A stretch of 28,751 nucleotides of DNA from Candidatus Aerophobota bacterium (GCA_014859225.1 JACUUP010000010.1:1-28751); one strand, 5' to 3'; counted from the first letter of the stretch, positions 6,994 through 15,317 are shown. A program made the numbers and translations. Notes: a model not told the origin generated them from the sequence alone.

Positions 6994-7930
6994 ACTCTCT
7001 CTCCAGATAGTTTATTATCTCTTTCATATCCGGGGGTAGAGGAGCCTCAAACTCCATCCATTTTTTTTCTTCCGGATGGAAAAATCCAATAAATTTAGAA
7101 TGGAGCATACAACGACTCACTGGAAGGGGAAAATCTCTTCCTGGTTTTCCTCCGTATAACCTGTCTCCCACAAGATGACAATTTAAGGATTTGAGATGGA
7201 CTCTAATCTGATGAGTCCTGCCTGTTAAAGGATACACTTCAAGTAAACTCCAGTTTTTCCAGGATTTTAAGAGCTTATAGGAAGTTAAAGCTTCCCGGGC
7301 ACACTCTCCACCTGACACCATTTTTGTTCTGTAGATAGGATGCCTCCCAATCTCAAGCTCAACAGTTCCCTCACACAAAGAAGGTTTACCTTTCACTAAA
7401 GCTAAATACCTCTTTTTAATCTCTCTTTTCTTAAACTGACAAGATAGGGCAATATGAGCAGGGTCTGTTTTAGCAACCAGCATTACACCAGATGTCTCTT
7501 TGTCCAGACGATGCACGATGCCGGGGCGCAAAATACCTCCCACCCCCGATAGTCTCTTTGTATGATACAGAAGGGCGTTAACCAGGGTCCCTCTTTGCTG
7601 CGGGTGAACAGGATGTGTTGTCATTCCACCTGCCTTGTTAAGCACAAGAAGAAAATCATCTTCAAACAAAATATGGACTGGTAAAGATTCGGCTGATGGA
7701 AACTCCTCTTCTACGTGAGGAATGGTAATATCAATTTCATCCCCCGATTTGAGAATATATGAAGGTTTCTGCATAAGTTTTTTGCCCACAACTACTTTCC
7801 CCTGATGGATAATCTTTTGAATAAAACTGCGAGAAAATTGAGGAAACCTCTGGTGCAAAAAAATATCCAGGCGCCTTTTGCCTTCTTGTGCTCCCACTTT
7901 TATATGATAATCTTCAGGCAGATTTTCCAT
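6980..7930 (-). CDS. rluD: RluA/RluD-family 23S rRNA pseudouridine synthase
   Basis: A 316-residue protein. The N-terminal S4 RNA-binding domain covers about 17-75 (RRLDIFLHQRF, SRSFIQKIIHQGKV). The catalytic domain contains GIVHRLDKETSGVMLVAKT with the nucleophilic Asp143, and a TGRTHQIRVH motif in the C-terminal half. RluA-family enzymes with an S4 domain most often act on 23S rRNA helix 69 (RluD) or related sites; which uridine is modified cannot be read from sequence. Its start lies inside the last 17 bases of ileS and its end overlaps fabG, so it is translationally embedded in the operon. Confidence 0.85.
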   Translation of the reverse strand: MENLPEDYHIKVGAQEGKRRLDIFLHQRFPQFSRSFIQKIIHQGKVVVGKKLMQKPSYILKSGDEIDITIPHVEEEFPSAESLPVHILFEDDFLLVLNKAGGMTTHPVHPQQRGTLVNALLYHTKRLSGVGGILRPGIVHRLDKETSGVMLVAKTDPAHIALSCQFKKREIKKRYLALVKGKPSLCEGTVELEIGRHPIYRTKMVSGGECAREALTSYKLLKSWKNWSLLEVYPLTGRTHQIRVHLKSLNCHLVGDRLYGGKPGRDFPLPVSRCMLHSKFIGFFHPEEKKWMEFEAPLPPDMKEIINYLEREYAVK

Positions 7931-10712
7931 GTACGTTAATTTCTTCCACTACCAGCCAGCATTTCTCGCAAAGAGAGGGATGTTCATTATTCTCACCCAC
8001 TTTTTCGCTGTAGTTCCAGCATCTTGCACACTTTTTCCCTTTCGCCTTTTCTACATTTATCTTGATATCTGAAAACTGTTTCAGTTCAATCTGAGAAACG
8101 ATAAAAATCTCCTTTAAAGCAACCTCTCCTAAACTGTGCAGTTCCTTCAAGGTATCATCTGGCGCTTTGATAGTTAATCTTGCATCCAGGGAAGAAGAAA
8201 TTTCTTCAGCCTGGCGAGCTTCCTCCAACTTCTTTAAAACCATACCCCTTATTTGCATGAGTCTTTCCCATTTTTTCTCAAGTTCTGCATTAATTAATTC
8301 AGAATTTTCTTCAGGTAAAATAGATAGGAAAACGCTCTCCTCTTTTTCCTTTCCCATCTGTTTTATGTGTCCCCACACTTCCTCAGCCGTGAAGGAGAGC
8401 ACAGGACATATAAGCTTTACTACAGTTACAAGAAGAGAATAAAGCACGTTCTGGGCAGAGCGACGGGCAGATGAGGTTGGATAAAAGGTATATAATCTAT
8501 CTTTCAATATATCAAAATAAAAAGCGCTTAAATAATTATTGGTAAAGTAATGTATCTGTTGAGCTGCTTCATGAAATTTAAAGTTTTCATAGGACAAATT
8601 AACTTTTTGAATTAACCCTTGCACTTTAGATAAAATCCACTTATCTACCTCACGCAGTTCACTGTAGTTTACCTCATCCTGGAGGGGTGAAAAATCAAAT
8701 AAATTACCTAAGAGAAAACGAAAGGAATTTCTAATCTTCCTGTACACCTCAACTGTGTATTTAATTATTTCCTCAGAGATGCGGATGTCCTCGCTGTAAT
8801 CTTCCAGAGCTGACCACAACCTCAATATTTCTGCACCGTATTTTCCTACAATTTGCTGAGGGTCAACTACATTCCCTAAGGATTTGGACATCTTTCTCCC
8901 CTGGGCATCTACAACAAACCCATGCGTTAAAACAGCTTTGTAGGGAGGTCTATTTTTTAATCCCACTGAGGTTAAAAGGGAGCTCTGGAACCATCCCCGG
9001 TGCTGGTCCGAGCCCTCCAGGTAAAGGTCTGCAGGGTCACCTAAATTGGACTCTTTCGCCAGTACCGCCTCATGAGAGATGCCGGACTCAAACCAGACAT
9101 CTATAATATCCTGTTCTTTTTTAAAACTTTCCCCTTTACACTTGGGACATTTAAATCCCGCAGGAATAAAAAAATCTGCCTTTTTTCCAAACCAAACATC
9201 CGAGCTTTCTTCAAGCACTCTTTCTGCAATAAGCTGTATAACCTGCTCATGTAGAATGGGACTTTCACAGAGATTGCAGTATACCACCGGAATACCAACC
9301 CCCCAGAATCTTTGACGGGAAAGACACCAATCCGGGCGCTCCCTTAACATACTGCTCATTCTGCCTTGAGACGGGGAAGGAACCCACTTTATCTCAGATA
9401 TAACTGATTTTAGAGCCTTTTCTCTTAAATTGTTTTCATCCACAATTAAAAACCACTGAGGAGTTGCACGGAAAATCACCGCTCTTCCACACCTCCAGCA
9501 GTGGGGATAGGAGTGATGCAAACTCCCCTGCTGAAAGATAGCACCTCTTCTGGCAAGGTCCTCTTGAATTAGACTGTTAGCCTCAAAAACCTGAATTCCT
9601 TTAAACTTATCCACCTTTTCTGTGAACTTTCCTTCATCATCAAGAGGAGAAAAGATGGGCAGGTCGTTCTCAAGAGCCAAAAAATAATCTTCCTGTCCAT
9701 GCCCGGGAGCAATATGAACACAACCTGTGCCCTCTTCTGGATTAACAAAATCAGCAAGTAAAATTTCTCCTTCCCCTTTTAGAAAAGGCCTCAAATATTT
9801 TGCCCCCTTCAATTTTTTGCCGGGAAAATGACCCACTATCCTCCAATTTTCCAAACTTTTCCCCGTATCATCATTTTTGCCCTGGATATTTTTCAAAGAG
9901 TCACGGGCTATTATCATTGCCTCATTTTCATTCTCTCCCTGAACAAGAACATACTGCAAATCCGGATGGACAGCTATTGCCAGATTAGCAGGAAGAGTCC
10001 AGGGAGTAGTTGTCCATACAAGTATGTAGAGAGAACCTGCAAACGAAATGGGAAGATTGTCCTTGCGCAGAGGTAATTTAACATAGATAGAGGGGGACTC
10101 TTTTACCTTATATTCAATTTCTGCCTCAGCCAGAGCGGTTTGACAGTTAATACACCAGTAAATGGGTTTCATACGGCGATGGATATAACCTTTTTTTGCC
10201 AGATTGCCAAAAGATGTGATGATTTCACTTTCATATGTATAATCCATTGTAAGATAAGGTTTTTCCCAGCGTCCAAAAACACCCAATCTTTTAAACTCAT
10301 CTCTTTGCTTCTGGACAAAATGAAAAGCATATTCCCTTGCCTTTTTTCTAAATTCAAGACACGAGATATCGTTTTTACTAACCCCAAGTTCTTTGAAGAG
10401 TTGATGTTCCACAGGAAGCCCGTGACAGTCCCAACCAGGTACAAAAGGGCAAAAGTAACCTCTCACGATTTTGTACTTTACTATTATATCTTTAAGGATT
10501 TTATTAAAAGCCTGGCCAAGATGTATATCTCCATTGGCATAAGGAGGTCCGTCGTGGAGTATAAATTTTGGAGAATTTAAACGAAGCTCCTGGGCTTTTC
10601 TGTAAATCTTTTTCTTTTCCCAAAAATTTAAGATTTGCAGTTCCTGCTGGGTAAGATTTCCCCGCATGGGAAATGAAGTCTTAGGTAAACTAAGAGTTTT
10701 GTTATAGTCCAT
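7914..10712 (-). CDS. ileS: Isoleucyl-tRNA synthetase
   Basis: A 932-residue class I synthetase, full length for the bacterial type. The ATP site is PPYANGDIHLGQ (56-67), a variant of HIGH, and the second motif is KMSKS at 607-611. The editing (CP1) domain includes VWTTTPWTLPANLA near 232. A C-terminal zinc knuckle has Cys895, Cys898, Cys915 and Cys918 (CARCW ... CEKCW), characteristic of bacterial IleS. The ATG directly follows the punA stop (TAA-ATG) with an AGAGGT SD. A C-terminal overlap of 17 bases links it to the pseudouridine-synthase gene. Confidence 0.97.
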   Translation of the reverse strand: MDYNKTLSLPKTSFPMRGNLTQQELQILNFWEKKKIYRKAQELRLNSPKFILHDGPPYANGDIHLGQAFNKILKDIIVKYKIVRGYFCPFVPGWDCHGLPVEHQLFKELGVSKNDISCLEFRKKAREYAFHFVQKQRDEFKRLGVFGRWEKPYLTMDYTYESEIITSFGNLAKKGYIHRRMKPIYWCINCQTALAEAEIEYKVKESPSIYVKLPLRKDNLPISFAGSLYILVWTTTPWTLPANLAIAVHPDLQYVLVQGENENEAMIIARDSLKNIQGKNDDTGKSLENWRIVGHFPGKKLKGAKYLRPFLKGEGEILLADFVNPEEGTGCVHIAPGHGQEDYFLALENDLPIFSPLDDEGKFTEKVDKFKGIQVFEANSLIQEDLARRGAIFQQGSLHHSYPHCWRCGRAVIFRATPQWFLIVDENNLREKALKSVISEIKWVPSPSQGRMSSMLRERPDWCLSRQRFWGVGIPVVYCNLCESPILHEQVIQLIAERVLEESSDVWFGKKADFFIPAGFKCPKCKGESFKKEQDIIDVWFESGISHEAVLAKESNLGDPADLYLEGSDQHRGWFQSSLLTSVGLKNRPPYKAVLTHGFVVDAQGRKMSKSLGNVVDPQQIVGKYGAEILRLWSALEDYSEDIRISEEIIKYTVEVYRKIRNSFRFLLGNLFDFSPLQDEVNYSELREVDKWILSKVQGLIQKVNLSYENFKFHEAAQQIHYFTNNYLSAFYFDILKDRLYTFYPTSSARRSAQNVLYSLLVTVVKLICPVLSFTAEEVWGHIKQMGKEKEESVFLSILPEENSELINAELEKKWERLMQIRGMVLKKLEEARQAEEISSSLDARLTIKAPDDTLKELHSLGEVALKEIFIVSQIELKQFSDIKINVEKAKGKKCARCWNYSEKVGENNEHPSLCEKCWLVVEEINVHGKSA

Positions 10713-11543
10713 TTATACCTCTATTTCTCTAATTATTCTCTCTACAAGTCTGGTAATGCGGGGCTCAGCTCTGTTAGCTACCTCAATAACCTTTCTAAAA
10801 TCAACCGGTTCCAGTCGGTCGGGAATACAGATATCTGTTATACAGCTTATCCCCAGGACTTTTAAATCACTATGTCTTGCCACTATTACCTCAGGGACCG
10901 TAGACATTCCTACAGCATCTGCCCCAATGAATTGAAAGAACCTGTATTCTGCTTTTGTTTCAAAATTAGGTCCGCTCACTCCTATGTAAACCCCCCTGTG
11001 GCATCTTATACCTTCTTCTAATGCGATTTTTTCAGCAATTTCCATTAACTTTTCATCGTAAGGCTCCGACATATCGGGGAATCGGGAGCCTAAAGTTTCG
11101 TCATTGGCACCTATTAAGGGGTTTTGTCCGGTGAAATTAATGTGGTCTGCAATAATCATTGCATCGCCTGCTTTAAAGTTCCTGTTCATCCCACCTGCTG
11201 CATTTGATTCAATTAGAATTTTTATTCCCAGTGCCCTCATTACTCTCACAGGAAAGGTTATCTCTTCAAGGGAATAACCTTCGTAAGTGTGAAATCTTCC
11301 CTGCATGGCAACTACCTTTTTATCTGCAATCATGCCCATAATAAGATTTCCTGTGTGTCCGGGTGCAGTAGAAGTGGCAAAATAGGGAATTTCATTGTAA
11401 GGTATCACTGTCTTATCCTGAATATGGTCAGCTAACCCGCCCAGCCCTGTTCCCAGGATTATGCCAATGTCAGGGACAAGAGTGCGTTTTGACTGAATGA
11501 AATTTGTGGCCTCGTTGATTTTGTCTTTTAAACTTTTTGCCAT
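10713..11543 (-). CDS. punA: Purine nucleoside phosphorylase, trimeric class
   Basis: A 276-residue enzyme of the PNP/MTAP superfamily, which splits purine nucleosides with phosphate for base salvage. Motifs: GTGLGG (31-36, phosphate site), PGHTGN (61-66), RFHTYEGY (83-90), NAAGG (114-118) and GPNFETKAEYR (191-201, Glu199). Met213 matches the conserved ribose-site Met. The position that holds Asn in classical 6-oxopurine PNP is Asp here (CITD, Asp237), as in methylthioadenosine phosphorylases, so base preference may be shifted. It lies 9 bases after rplM and abuts ileS, an unusual neighbourhood. Confidence 0.88.
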   Translation of the reverse strand: MAKSLKDKINEATNFIQSKRTLVPDIGIILGTGLGGLADHIQDKTVIPYNEIPYFATSTAPGHTGNLIMGMIADKKVVAMQGRFHTYEGYSLEEITFPVRVMRALGIKILIESNAAGGMNRNFKAGDAMIIADHINFTGQNPLIGANDETLGSRFPDMSEPYDEKLMEIAEKIALEEGIRCHRGVYIGVSGPNFETKAEYRFFQFIGADAVGMSTVPEVIVARHSDLKVLGISCITDICIPDRLEPVDFRKVIEVANRAEPRITRLVERIIREIEV

Positions 11544-11552
11544 CTCTTACCT

Positions 11553-11981
11553 CTAAAGCTCTATTGGCTGTGGATTTTGTGATTGGTGAGGATGGTTTGC
11601 TTCAGGATAAACTTTTAGTTTGCTTAACATGCTTCTGCCTAATTTATTTTTGGGTAGCATCCCTTTCACCGCTTTTAAAATAATCTCCTCGGGCTTTTTT
11701 CCCATTAAATCTTCAAAAGTTTCCTTCTTCAAACCTCCGGGATATCCGGAGTGATGGTAATAAATTTTATTCTCACGTTTTTTTCCCGTTACCTTTATGC
11801 ACCTGGCATTTATCACCACCACAAAATCACCCGTATCAAGATGGGGTGTATACATTGGTTTATTTTTACCGGAAAGGAGCAGGGCAATTTTGGTAGCTAA
11901 TCTTCCTAAAATTTTATCCTTTGCATCAACCAAATACCAATTCCTTGTAATTTCTTTTTCCCTGGGGATATATGTTTTCAT
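11553..11981 (-). CDS. rplM: 50S ribosomal protein L13 (uL13)
   Basis: The product is 142 residues, the standard L13 length. I start it at ATG 11981 ([20 protein letters not shown]), which has the SD GAAGGAG about six bases upstream. A longer TTG reading from 11996 would put that SD inside the coding region, so I reject it. Conserved L13 blocks are [24 protein letters not shown] and [12 protein letters not shown]. In most bacteria rpsI (S9) follows rplM directly; here punA follows after 9 bases. No promoter is obvious between tRNA-Glu and rplM, so it may be read through from the gltX-tRNA unit. Confidence 0.96.
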   Translation of the reverse strand: MKTYIPREKEITRNWYLVDAKDKILGRLATKIALLLSGKNKPMYTPHLDTGDFVVVINARCIKVTGKKRENKIYYHHSGYPGGLKKETFEDLMGKKPEEIILKAVKGMLPKNKLGRSMLSKLKVYPEANHPHQSQNPQPIEL

Positions 11982-12022
11982 TTTAATCTCCTTCAATCAA
12001 GACCTGACCTTTTTATTTATTT

Positions 12023-12098
12023 TGGTGGCGCCACGGGGATTCGAACCCCGGTCTGATGGCTGAGAACCACCTGTCCTGGTCCCCTAGACGATGGCGCC
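12023..12098 (-). tRNA. tRNA-Glu (anticodon CTC)
   Basis: A full cloverleaf can be drawn on the minus strand from 12098: acceptor GGCGCCA pairs with TGGCGCC, and the anticodon stem GGTGG pairs with CCATC (one G-U) around loop TTCTCAG, giving anticodon CTC. The T-arm is CGGGG-TTCGAAT-CCCCG. The discriminator is A and the CCA end is encoded (12025-12023). It follows tRNA-Gln by 69 bases and precedes rplM by 41. CTC reads GAG; a TTC-anticodon isoacceptor must lie elsewhere. Confidence 0.95.
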
Positions 12099-12159
12099 AA
12101 TTTTTAAGACTTTTCCCCTTTAACGTATCCGTTATCCATTATTTTCTCAGCTTCCTTTC

Positions 12160-13704
12160 TTAATGTGTGGCTGGGGGAGGAGGACTCGAACCTCCACTAC
12201 CAGATCCAGAGTCTGGCGTCCTACCATTAGACAATCCCCCACTTTCTTTTATTAAAAGCTTTAGAGCTCTATCAATCCTGCGAATTACCTCTTCTTTTCC
12301 CAAAACTTCAGCCAGTTCAAATAATCCAGGACCCGTCATTCTGCCGGTAAGAGCTATCCTTAAAGGATGAAAAACCTTACCTGTGGAAAGATTTAATTTT
12401 TCAGCTAATCTGCGTAAAATTTCTTCAAGACCGTCTTGCGTTAAAAGGTCCATCTTCTCTATTTCATGCTTGATTTTTTTTAGAAGAGAATAAACATAAT
12501 CCTTTTTCAGAGTCTTTTCTACTGACTTATCATCTAAGGGAAAATCTTTTTCAAAGAAAAAATCAGTTAGTTTTATAATATCAGAAAGCACCCTCAATCT
12601 ATCTTTTTCCAGCTCACTAATACGCACTATTTTCTTATAAGTAAGAGCATCTATTTTTTCTCCCACCCATCCTCTTTCTCTCAAATGAGGTATAACGAGT
12701 TCAGCGAGCTCATGGATATTAGTTTTTCTTATGTATTCTGCATTCATCCACTCAAGCTTTTGAGAATCAAAAATAGCCGGGCTTTTATTTACCCTATCCA
12801 GCGTAAATTTTTGAATAAGCTCCTCTCTGGTAAAAAACTGTTGACTGTCAACTGTTGACCATCCTAAAAGTGCTAAATAATTTATCAGTGCCCATGGAAG
12901 ATAGCCTTCTTTCCGATAATAGCTAACAGATGTTGCCCCATGTCTTTTGCTTAATTTAGAAGCATCTTTTCCTAAAATCATGGGAATATGAGCATAAAAA
13001 GGTTCCTTAAATCCCAGAGACTGGTAGAGCAAAAGCTGTCTGGGGGTATTAGAAAGATGGTCATCACCTCTAATTACATGAGTTATCCTCATCAAGGCAT
13101 CATCAACAACATTGGCGAAATTAAAAGTAGGCGTTCCATCAGATTTTAAAATGATAAAATCTCCCAACGTCTTGCTATCAAACTTAACTTCCCCCCGCAG
13201 GAGGTCTTTTACTCTAAGTTCACATTCCTGCAAAACCTTAAACCTGACAGCTGGCTTCATACCCTCATTTTCAAGGCTTTTTCTTTCCTTCTCTGAAAGG
13301 TAGCGACACCTACCGTTATAAAGAGGGGGAAGTTTTGCTTTTTGCATTTTTTGTTTTCTTTGCTCAAGTTCTTCAGGTAAACAGTAACAAAAGTAAGCTT
13401 TTTCTTCCTTTAATAGATTATCCGCCAGCCTTTTGTAAACAGGAAGCCTTTCAGATTGTAGATATGGACCATACTCACCTCCAATCTGCGGTCCTTCATC
13501 CCATATAAGTCCCAGCCATTTCAAGTTATCAATTATAGATTTAGTAAAATCTTCCCGGGAGCGTAAAGTGTCTGTGTTCTCTATCCTGAGTATAAATTTT
13601 CCTTTATTGTGTCGAGCAAAAAGCCAGTTAAATAGCGCTGTCCTTAACCCTCCAATATGAAGCTCCCCCGTGGGAGAAGGAGCAAAACGAACCCTTGCTT
13701 GCAT
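12160..13704 (-). CDS. gltX: Glutamyl-tRNA synthetase, 3' end overlapping tRNA-Gln
   Basis: A class I synthetase charging tRNA-Glu, and tRNA-Gln too if non-discriminating. The ATP-site motif is PSPTGELHIGGLRTALFNWL (HIGG, 16-19) and the second motif is KLSKR (250-254). Cys106, Cys108 and Cys133 form a zinc-site-like CYC ... GRC. The normal GluRS C-terminus ends near residue 487 (RRIDRALKLLI). There is no stop there: residues 488-514, a Gly/Ser/Pro-rich tail ending SSPPPPATH, are the tRNA-Gln gene read in frame. A TAATAA (12249-12254) lies in the +1 frame just before the tRNA, so one missing base in the T-run would restore a normal end. Confidence 0.93.
   Translation of the reverse strand: MQARVRFAPSPTGELHIGGLRTALFNWLFARHNKGKFILRIENTDTLRSREDFTKSIIDNLKWLGLIWDEGPQIGGEYGPYLQSERLPVYKRLADNLLKEEKAYFCYCLPEELEQRKQKMQKAKLPPLYNGRCRYLSEKERKSLENEGMKPAVRFKVLQECELRVKDLLRGEVKFDSKTLGDFIILKSDGTPTFNFANVVDDALMRITHVIRGDDHLSNTPRQLLLYQSLGFKEPFYAHIPMILGKDASKLSKRHGATSVSYYRKEGYLPWALINYLALLGWSTVDSQQFFTREELIQKFTLDRVNKSPAIFDSQKLEWMNAEYIRKTNIHELAELVIPHLRERGWVGEKIDALTYKKIVRISELEKDRLRVLSDIIKLTDFFFEKDFPLDDKSVEKTLKKDYVYSLLKKIKHEIEKMDLLTQDGLEEILRRLAEKLNLSTGKVFHPLRIALTGRMTGPGLFELAEVLGKEEVIRRIDRALKLLIKESGGLSNGRTPDSGSGSGGSSPPPPATH
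12168..12241 (-). tRNA. tRNA-Gln (anticodon CTG)
   Basis: Minus-strand cloverleaf from 12241: acceptor TGGGGGA pairs with TCCCCCA, anticodon stem CCAGA/TCTGG around loop CTCTGGA gives anticodon CTG, and the T-arm is GGAGG-TTCGAGT-CCTCC. The discriminator is G and CCA is encoded (12170-12168). The entire gene lies inside the open reading frame of gltX on the same strand: the gltX frame enters at the first tRNA base and stops six bases after the encoded CCA. Confidence 0.95.
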
Positions 13705-13722
13705 ATCTATTTCGCCGTTTAT

Positions 13723-13851
13723 TTACTTATTTTTATGTCTGTTTGCTCTTCTTCTTTTTTTACGTTTATGCTTGGCGATTTTCTTTCTTTTTCTTCTTTT
13801 GTCCGAGATTAATAAGATTAAATCCTCTATCCCAACCAGTGCCGCTATCAC
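13723..13851 (-). CDS. Small highly basic protein, COX24/AURKAIP1-like
   Basis: A 42-residue ORF starts at GTG 13851 with a good SD (AAGGAG, six bases away) and stops at 13723, 18 bases before gltX. The first ~15 residues are hydrophobic (VIAALVGIEDLILLIS). The remainder is almost all Lys/Arg: DKRRKRKKIAKHKRKKRRRA, then NRHKNK. The K-I-A-K-H-K-x-K-K-R-R-R core resembles bacterial COX24/AURKAIP1-domain (mS38-like) mini-proteins, which are probable ribosome components. The family call is by resemblance; the alternative is an unrelated nucleic-acid-binding peptide. Proximity to gltX and the SD support a real gene. Confidence 0.6.
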   Translation of the reverse strand: MIAALVGIEDLILLISDKRRKRKKIAKHKRKKRRRANRHKNK

Positions 13852-13911
13852 ATCTTTCTCCTTAATTTGGTTAATTAGAAGCTATATATTTTGAAAATTT
13901 GGGCAGGTTTG

Positions 13912-14577
13912 TCAACCTTTTTTCTGACCAAGATACTGAAGTTTTACCTCAGCAATCTCTGCCTGACGGGAAAGAGGGTATCTGGAGATAAGATTCTGGT
14001 ATATCTCAATTGCCTCCTCTTCCTCGCCTATAAGTTCTTTGCATCTTGCCAGGCCTAAAAATGCTTCAGGAGCTACAGGGGTTAGAGCATACTTTTCTTT
14101 AATCACCTCGTATATATCCATCGCTTCCTCGTGGCTACCTATTTTTTCATAAATAAGAGCTAACTTGAGATTTGCCCAGGGAGAAAAATAACTCTCAGGA
14201 TGTTTTTCTTTAAATTCTTTAAGTTTATATGCACTCTCCTCTAATCTATTCAATCTGTAAAGGCAGTCAGCAAGATAAAACAAAACCTCCTCCCTGCTGC
14301 CAAACCAAAATGTTTGAGCATCAAGCTCTTTAAAAAGTTGTGCTGCCTTCTCAAGGTTTTCTATCTTCTTTTCATTTTCCTCCTGCAATGCCTGCAGGTA
14401 TAAATTTTGAGCCTGCGCGTATTTCTCGTAACCTGATTTATTTGCATGGTTTAGATAAATATAAAGACCTGCCACTGAAATAGCAATCACCAGACCTGCG
14501 ATAAGATATGTCTTTAACTTACTCCTGAATTTATTGAAATCAAAAGATAGGCTTTTACCTTTTATGAACTTTCTCAT
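13912..14577 (-). CDS. Membrane-anchored TPR protein
   Basis: A 221-residue protein with one N-terminal transmembrane segment (about 26-42, LIAGLVIAISVAGLYIY) after a basic cytoplasmic start, so it is probably a signal-anchored protein with the bulk outside the membrane. From about residue 50 it is helical repeats, with clear TPR units near 100-135 (FYLADCLYRLNRLEESAYKL), 137-170 (NLKLALIYEKIGSHEEAMDIY) and 175-210. The layout resembles YfgM- or BamD/YbgF-like scaffold proteins, but no specific function can be assigned. It is two bases downstream of the UPF0280 gene, so co-transcription is likely. Confidence 0.7.
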   Translation of the reverse strand: MRKFIKGKSLSFDFNKFRSKLKTYLIAGLVIAISVAGLYIYLNHANKSGYEKYAQAQNLYLQALQEENEKKIENLEKAAQLFKELDAQTFWFGSREEVLFYLADCLYRLNRLEESAYKLKEFKEKHPESYFSPWANLKLALIYEKIGSHEEAMDIYEVIKEKYALTPVAPEAFLGLARCKELIGEEEEAIEIYQNLISRYPLSRQAEIAEVKLQYLGQKKG

Positions 14578-14579
14578 CT

Positions 14580-15305
14580 TTAATGTCCTCTTATTATATT
14601 AAGTTTTCCCCAGGCTCCTAATTTTTCACCTCTAACTATTAGTCCTCCTTTTATCCCGGAGATGTTCCTTAAGAACTTCAATCCTCTCTTAATATCTTTT
14701 TCCTCTTTTATTATATTTCCAACTGCTGTGGCTGTTGCATCAGCTAAAGCGGTATCAGATGAGAGTATCACAACTGCATCAGCTTCTCCTAAACTCAAGG
14801 AATGCCCAAAGCTGCCTGCTGAGGTGCATATGCCAAGCGGGGTCTCATCTGGCTCTATCTGTAAAGCAATACGCCCACTCAAAGGAGAATCGCCCGCATA
14901 TATCCCAACTTTTCTTTGCCTGGTTATCCTCATAAAAATATCCCCGCCATTTTCAACAATCACCTGTTTGCAGCAGGTAAGTAAGTCTTTCCCCACAAAC
15001 TCAGCTATGGCTCCGGCTACAGCAGCCATAGGACCTACTCCTGCTTTTTTAGAAGCCTCACTCATACACTTTACAATTGGGGGCATATTTTCCTCAATAG
15101 TAAAGCTCTTAAGAGTTTCTCTGAAGCAAGGGTTAAAATAAATATATCTTTCTATATCCTGACGGTACTTTAACAAAGCTTCCTCCGTTTCCCGGACTAA
15201 CTTTTTATCACAAAGAATAAATAAATCACTCTCTTTAATGCGCACTTTGAAAGAAATCAGGTCTTTTGATTGTATTAGTTTTCTATATACATGATTCTCC
15301 CCCAC
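14580..15305 (-). CDS. UPF0280 family protein
   Basis: A 241-residue protein starting at GTG 15305 with a strong SD (AGGAGG, five to six bases away). Family landmarks include a KKAGVGPMAAVAGAIAEFVG stretch (about 90-110), then VIVENGGDIFMR (about 137-148) and SAGSFGHSLSLGEADAVVI. UPF0280 proteins are distantly ApbE-like; ApbE is an FMN transferase, but the function of UPF0280 is not established to my knowledge. It lies 12 bases downstream of V-ATPase F and just upstream of the TPR gene. Confidence 0.85.
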   Translation of the reverse strand: MGENHVYRKLIQSKDLISFKVRIKESDLFILCDKKLVRETEEALLKYRQDIERYIYFNPCFRETLKSFTIEENMPPIVKCMSEASKKAGVGPMAAVAGAIAEFVGKDLLTCCKQVIVENGGDIFMRITRQRKVGIYAGDSPLSGRIALQIEPDETPLGICTSAGSFGHSLSLGEADAVVILSSDTALADATATAVGNIIKEEKDIKRGLKFLRNISGIKGGLIVRGEKLGAWGKLNIIRGH

Positions 15306-15317
15306 GTACTCCTCCTT

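Noticed and set aside
11982-11996. Longer L13 start at TTG 11996
   Set aside because: It would put the SD inside the coding region; ATG 11981 gives the standard 142 residues.
11797-12063. 88-residue plus-strand ORF ending VAPRGFEPRSDG
   Set aside because: Antisense to rplM and tRNA-Glu; the ending is the well-known false peptide from reading a tRNA backwards.
12167-12370. Plus-strand ORF starting MAGGGGLEPPLPDPESG
   Set aside because: Antisense of tRNA-Gln and the gltX end.
13887-13915. TTGACA (13915..13910) as promoter for the small basic gene and gltX
   Set aside because: At 17 bases the -10 would be AAAATA; the better TATATA lies at 21 bases. Too weak to list as a feature.
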